NCBI GenBank assembly: GCA_930367215.1
Contig: OV884057.1
Coordinates: 262,712,339 to 262,776,338 of the forward strand
Length of the DNA stretch: 64,000 nucleotides
Source of the DNA: Pollenia angustigena
Taxonomy: Eukaryota > Arthropoda > Insecta > Diptera > Polleniidae
Reading direction: 5' to 3'
The notes beneath the pieces were generated by a model that worked only from the letters and a program-made list of their open reading frames with translations, ran no database searches and had not been told where the DNA came from. Position 1 is the stretch's first letter, and each line of letters starts with the position of its first letter. Made by a program: the position numbers and the translations under genes. Of the stretch, positions 59,265-64,000 are shown one piece after another.

Positions 59265-61051
59265 CCCAGCGGGAAAAAGAAGGAGTACGGAGGCCTTCCA
59301 GAAGGCCTCTGTACCCCTTCTTTTGGATAAACAAGGCCTTCTCGCTCCATTCCATACTCATTTCTTTTTTACACGCGTTTTCATTGCGGAGAAGGCCTTC
59401 CGCTTTCCTTTCTTTCCCAGAGCTTCTTAAAGGCCTTCAAATAAATGGCTCTTAGAAGGCTTTCCAGAGAATGACTGTCAAAAGGCATTAGCAAAAAGGT
59501 TATCTTGTTATTTAACTTTTTATATATGTATACCTAACGTATAACGTATGTTTATATATTTTATTAAACTTATTGTAGTTTAATAAAACATGTGATACCT
59601 ATTTTTTTATTGAAATAATCAAATTTGCTAAATATTGTAAAATAGATTGCAAATAAAAGTTTATAATAAAATAAAACTTTTAAGCACAAGTACCTATCTT
59701 CCTTAATGAAAAAAACTCAACTAAAATGATTTACATTAGGTCTGTCTGCGTACACATATTTTGCGCAAAATGTTGCAAAATCTTGCAAAATGTTGCCTGC
59801 GTACTCCAAATCTCTTGCAGCGAGAGAGCCAAAAAGAGAATTTTTTGACAGTTGGAAGTTAGAGAACTTGCAAAATGTTACTGGAGAAATTTCCGCTTGC
59901 AAGATTTTGCAAATAGTTTGAACAGCTGTTTGAATGAAATAGTTTTTGGGAAATGAAAATAAAAATTTAAATTTAACAATGGCAGAGGTAAGTAGTTAGA
60001 ATTCTGTTGATTTTTAACGTTTATAATAAATTATAATAAACAAAACATTTAACTTCATGCTAGAAACATCCAAATATACAGTGCGTGGCGTAAGTGGAGT
60101 GGAGATGGCAGAACCGATAGAACCAGCAGAACTTCGTGGGACAAACTTTGCAATTGAAGAGGCGAGTATTTGGAATTGTGTTCCTGGCGAGCACTTCACA
60201 TCCAATTTATTTTTCTCCGTTGTCAAGCTGTTGGAGGGCACTGTATTGGGTATTTCATTCTGTTTTTCCATTGTAAGCCGGCACTATGTTGGGCAATGTA
60301 AGCAAAAGAATTTTATAAAAAACCCGACAAAAAAAACTAAAAACTAAGAAGAAATTGAATTTACCAAACTAATAACAGTGTAATAAACAAGTTTTTTAAT
60401 TTACAACAGTTTTTAAGCTTCACTTTAATTAATAATTTTTGAATTTACCCCGAGAATTCTATTTTGCGTAAACATATGCTAAAATTCGTTTGCTTTGTTA
60501 TTTCAATTGTTTACACACCGATCAGCTGTTTTCTTGCAAAATTTCACTGGATACTGTCTGCGTACTTTTTGAGATTTTTTCAGCCGATAGCGTAATATTG
60601 GTCTTACTCTCCCAAAAAAATTTACTGAGTATTTGCTACTGGAAAAGTACCCAGACAGACCTATTATTGTTTTTATTTTGTATTTTAATATGCACCAACT
60701 TTGTTACTTTGTTTTTATAACGGGATCTGAATTCTTTCGCTTTGGCGAAAAAAAACAAAACAAAAAATTTTACGCTTTCTCTTTTCAACTTCAACTAAAA
60801 TGATTTACAACATACCTATGTTACTTTGTTTTTGTAAAGGGATCTGAATTCTTTTGCTTTTGCTTGTGCAAAAAAAACAAAACAAAAAATGTTACTCCTT
60901 CTTTTCTCACTTCTCATAGAAGCTAGTGTGGAGGCCTTCTATGAGGCATTCTTTTGCAGTTGCGTAAGAATAGTAATGAAATCAAAAAATTTTTTAAGCA
61001 GGCCTTTAAAAAGGCCTGAAGTAAGAAGGTCTTCTGAGTTTTCCCGCTGGG
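59265..61051. mobile_element. Element D, copy 2, interrupted by element E
   Basis: Same CCCAGCGGGAAAA ends as copy 1, flanked by TA on both sides. It lacks about 210 bp present in copy 1 after 'aaaaaggttatcttg', and contains 925 bp (59738-60662) absent from copy 1. Confidence 0.75.
59738..60662. mobile_element. Element E (925 bp), ATT duplication, inside element D
   Basis: The ends AGGTCTGTCTGCGTAC and, reversed, AGGTCTGTCTGGGTAC are flanked by ATT. Copy 1 of D (58400-58410) shows the empty site with a single ATT, which fixes the boundaries and a 3-bp duplication. 'ttgcaaaatgttgc' repeats sit behind the left end, and 'ctgcgtac' recurs inside both ends. The middle carries protein-like sequence. 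On the plus strand an ATG at 59979 is followed after nine bases by a GTAAGT donor, and another ATG at 60105 opens an 81-codon frame starting MAEPIEPAELRGTNF. On the minus strand 60014-60271 is open for 85 codons, including GTQFQILASSIAKFVPRSS. No family is recognised; it may be captured host sequence. Confidence 0.75.
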
Positions 61052-61790
61052 TATCGACGTCGCACAAGCAGCATTTTTGTTCCTATGCACGCGTACATAG
61101 GATTTGCAAGTGTGCCCGTCACTATTCTAAAGCCTTACAGCCGTTCCTAAACAAGAGCGGAATGCGGCACATTTCCTTTCGCTTAGCTTTAACGCCGATA
61201 TGCCATACCTAAACAAGAACGTCAACGTTGTCACGAAAAGTTACTTTATTGTTTAATAAAACCCACATAATAGAAATTAAAAATGAAGCTTAAACCGCTA
61301 GATAGACATTATTAACAATAGCGGCCAACTTACTGTTAAACTCGCTCTTAAAATCGGATTTTCTGCGCTGTTTAGGGATGCTTCATATAAATTGTATGGG
61401 CATGACAATTTACAACTTGTATTATTTGATTAATATTACAGTGGCAAGGTTAGTTAACTAATCATTTTGATGATGTAATTTTGTATTGGTGCTAATTCAG
61501 CTTCTCTTTTTTCCTAAGAACTCGTGATTCGATGGCAAAAACATGTAGCGTGTAAATCGGTAATCCAAAATTTGTCACAACCGGGCCACTTGTTGCACTT
61601 TTGAATGTCTGATATAAAAAGTACCACAGGGATAATTTCTAATCTATTGTGGTCCTTTAAGATCAAAATTGCACTAACTAATTACAATATTGTTTTGTTT
61701 AAAAAAGAAACACCATCTGTCTTGTTTCAAATAAAAATTTTTAAGGTAATTATATTTATCGAGTAAGTATTAAAAATCATTGTAGAGACC
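61052..61790. other. Interior of the hAT shell, with a GC-richer patch at 61055-61230
   Basis: The patch includes an imperfect palindrome tcctatgcacgcgtacatag at about 61081 and no recognisable frame. The rest is ordinary AT-rich DNA. Confidence 0.3.
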
Positions 61791-61981
61791 CAAGGCGAAT
61801 TGACTAGAAGGTGAGGTCAACTCTAAAACAACACTGCTTCTGTGGTCGGGTTGTCAAAAAGCAAAAGAAATAGGTTTGTTTACATAAATAAACTAGTTTG
61901 TATACAAACTTTGACTAGTCGACCGCCGAAAAAAAAACACCATATGTTGACTTGACCCAACCTTCTAGTCAATTCGCTTTG
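61791..61981. mobile_element. 191-bp inverted-repeat element with 9-bp duplication
   Basis: The left end CAAGGCGAATTGACTAGAAG and the reversed right end CAAAGCGAATTGACTAGAAG differ by one base. A perfect 9-bp duplication GTAGAGACC flanks it (61782-61790, 61982-61990). Nine-base duplications occur in Mutator-like and some other superfamilies, so the class is left open. Confidence 0.8.
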
Positions 61982-62464
61982 GTAGAGACCCTTCAAATAA
62001 TTTCTCCCTGTCGTTATTTTCTTCTAGTAAAGCATAGGGCGTCAACCATTCTCCAGTATCGCTTTACTGCATGTACAAATACATCACTCTTACTGTAATT
62101 TTGCGGCATGCAGCTCCTCATCAATAGTTATCCGCAGGGTTTTTGAGGGCGCGACTGAGCGTTTACTACCTTGATGGTTCCAAGTTTGCTGGGTCTTTTA
62201 AGTATATGGAAAAGCCGTCGCCATTTTCGACGTGCACTGGTTTCCGATTTGTTCTAAACACAAGTGTGCATTACTGATTCTATTTGGCCATCACATGCGC
62301 CGGATATTTCTGAAGCGAAATGTTGGTAAAAAATGTTGAAGTAAAAGAAATTTTTGCACCAACCGTTAAACGTTTTTTATTTAATATAAAAATTAAAAAA
62401 TCTTAAGTGCTAAACATTTTTTTTTTTTTGCCAAAAACCAAAATATGGCAACGCTGGTTGATAC

Positions 62465-64000
62465 AAATGTGATGATAATTATGATGAACGTCATTATCTT
62501 ATCTAATTGCTAAAACAGCAATAATTTACTAAAATCTATCGTTCAGCTGTGTAGCTTTTTGATTTGTGCATTGTGTTTGGGTGTGTTTTACTTGCACTTG
62601 ATTTTTTTTTTATTTTATGACAAAAATAGTTTTTCCTGATTTTATGTATTTTTTTAATGGGATTAAGTATGGCATGCCGTTAGTAAAAGGAATGATTTTG
62701 TCGGACGTAAGTATACCAAGTTACAATTTATTATTTAATTTCTTTAAGTTAAGTTAAATTTAGTAAACTTTTTTTTGAGTGTAGGAGGCAGTTGCCTTTA
62801 ACGTATTGCTCACTTTAGTTTAAAGTAAAGTTGTAATAGTGAAAAGCTTCAAAAACTTGGGACAAAATCCTACCTATTAATAGGCAAGTTGTAATAATGG
62901 CCCTAAAAGTAATAGAGATGTATTGAAAACTAAACTTAGTTATGACCAGGGAAAACGTAATTTGCAATTGTATGTTGTTCCTTGTGCGACCAATGAAGGA
63001 GAAAACAATAAATTTACCCGTATTGCATATTGTTTGCATATTTTACCCTTTCCAGCATTTTTATGCATTATTAATTGGATAAAGAGCATATTTTAAGCTT
63101 ATAGCGCATATTTCGGCTTTTTGAAGCATATTTTGATGCATTCTACATTTTGTTGGATTCCTACAAGCGAATCAAAAAAGATGTTTCTTTTAAAATACTG
63201 TTTTGAATATCTATCTGTATACCCCCCAACTTGTTGCTTCATCATGTTCCAACTACATTAAATCTTCACTCTACAATTGAAAGCCAAAGCAGGTTGTCGT
63301 CAAAGATAAATTTTCTTTTAACTGTCATTTTTTATACATGAGCAAAAATTAAGGAAAAAGAAATTATATAAGTTTGTGCTAATGTGTGTAATACATAGAA
63401 ACCTAGACCCATTTTTTAGAATACCGATCGAATGATCTTAGTGATCTTATCGTGTCCATCCATCCGTCCGGCTGGTTATCTGTCCATATAAACATTGTGC
63501 GCAAAGTACAAGTTGCAATTTTGCAGATAATTTTATAAAATTTGGTAAATATGTTTTAATTGTCATAAGGACGAAGCATATATGTGTCCATTAACCATCA
63601 TTTTGTTTAAGCTTTGATATTGTTACAAGTAGGACTTTGAGTGTTTATAACTCTTATTCGCTTTAGGGTTTTATGTGTACAAAATATGTTTAGCTTTTCT
63701 AAAATCTTTGGAAAAGGTTTCCTGATGATCTGGCCTAAGCAACCAGTGAAATGCGCATAGCAGTTAGCTTTCCCTCAGTGTATTTATCAAATATGAAAAA
63801 CTGGGAATTTAGCACGACATACAGAAATCTATTTAATAATTATGGTTGTATTTCGATAAAATTCGGCCTTAAAATAGTTTACGGCAAAATAAATTTTTTT
63901 TTAATCGGTTCACATTAAACCCGGAAAAAATAACTCTTTTATGAATCTAAACCTCATACCATAACTTTATTCTGGTGAGCTCCTGACGGCGGTACAATCT
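62465..64000. other. Non-coding, with a dispersed repeat at 63395-63620
   Basis: 63395-63620 carries 'atccatccgtccggctgg', 'gcgcaaagtacaagttgcaat', and 'ttgtcataaggacgaa', the left portion of the repeat seen at 20520-21222. 63735-63800 shares a segment with 46184-46262. The 74-codon minus frame at 62815-63039 is unsupported. Confidence 0.45.

Larger units (their letters stand above)
56977..62456. mobile_element. 5.5-kb hAT-type shell carrying at least six other elements
   Basis: The left end CAGCGTTGCCAAAACGG and the reversed right end CAGCGTTGCCATATTTTGG form a hAT-type terminal repeat, flanked by a perfect 8-bp duplication GTTGATAC (56969-56976, 62457-62464). Inside lie elements at 57096-57263, 57742-58781, 58796-59221, 59265-61051 (itself containing 59738-60662) and 61791-61981. 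After removing them, about 1.7 kb of shell remains, including a 136-bp tandem duplication. No transposase motif could be read in the shell. Confidence 0.8.

Noticed and set aside
61623..61635. 'accacagggataa', identical to a conserved stretch of large-subunit rRNA
   Set aside because: The match stops after 13 bases and the sequence on both sides is unrelated to rRNA, so it is chance.
1..64000. Bacterial-type features (operons, CRISPR, ribosome binding sites)
   Set aside because: Base composition, splice-like signals, repeat families and the trypsin gene structure point to an insect nuclear genome; no such feature was seen.

Overview
The window is strongly AT-rich, gene-poor, repeat-dense DNA of the kind found in large introns and intergenic regions of higher flies. 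Three things point to a brachyceran, probably calyptrate, fly: dispersed repeats with the 'gtccgtccgtctgt' core and the 'gaatatagcactcttacttg' tail, a fly-style trypsin gene (TATA box, TCAGT initiator, very short leader), and the mix of hAT, Tc1/mariner and TTAA-type elements. That placement is inference; no species is claimed.

Host genes: the best supported coding exon is on the minus strand at 36067-36311. It has an ATG with an in-frame stop upstream, a Ser/Pro/Gln-rich N-terminus and a GTAGGT splice donor, and it is probably the first coding exon of a gene whose introns cover much of the left half. A second possible minus-strand exon of 102 nt lies at 8508-8609. A trypsin-like serine protease pseudogene lies at 35161-35799; its promoter and polyA signal look intact, but it has early stops and has lost the catalytic Ser block.

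Mobile DNA fills much of the rest. Four hAT-type insertions have perfect 8-bp target duplications: 13954-15985 (AACACAAC, with a minus-strand transposase remnant), 19164-20232 (ATCACTAC), 37156-37803 (ATTTTTAT, a fold-back built of exact 39-bp repeats) and 56977-62456 (GTTGATAC, a 5.5-kb shell). The shell is packed with at least six further elements, one of them nested two levels deep. A fifth hAT-like element (51664-53985) and a hAT fragment (44763-45224) share a degenerate transposase segment. Four families of short inverted-repeat elements (249, 379, 226 and 560 bp) have unrelated interiors but all end in TA|TCGTC, and a fifth ends in TCGAC. Two nested TTAA-target elements lie at 21838-22654. 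Other insertions show 3-bp (ATA, ATT, AAT) and 9-bp duplications. Broken coding remains include a Tc1/mariner transposase (17351-17530) and the C-terminus of a non-LTR reverse transcriptase (41976-42170).

There is no operon, rRNA, CRISPR array or intact transposase. The genes do not form a pathway. What the window records is repeated insertion of non-autonomous elements into one another, and in several places an empty-site copy elsewhere in the window lets the order of insertion be read directly.
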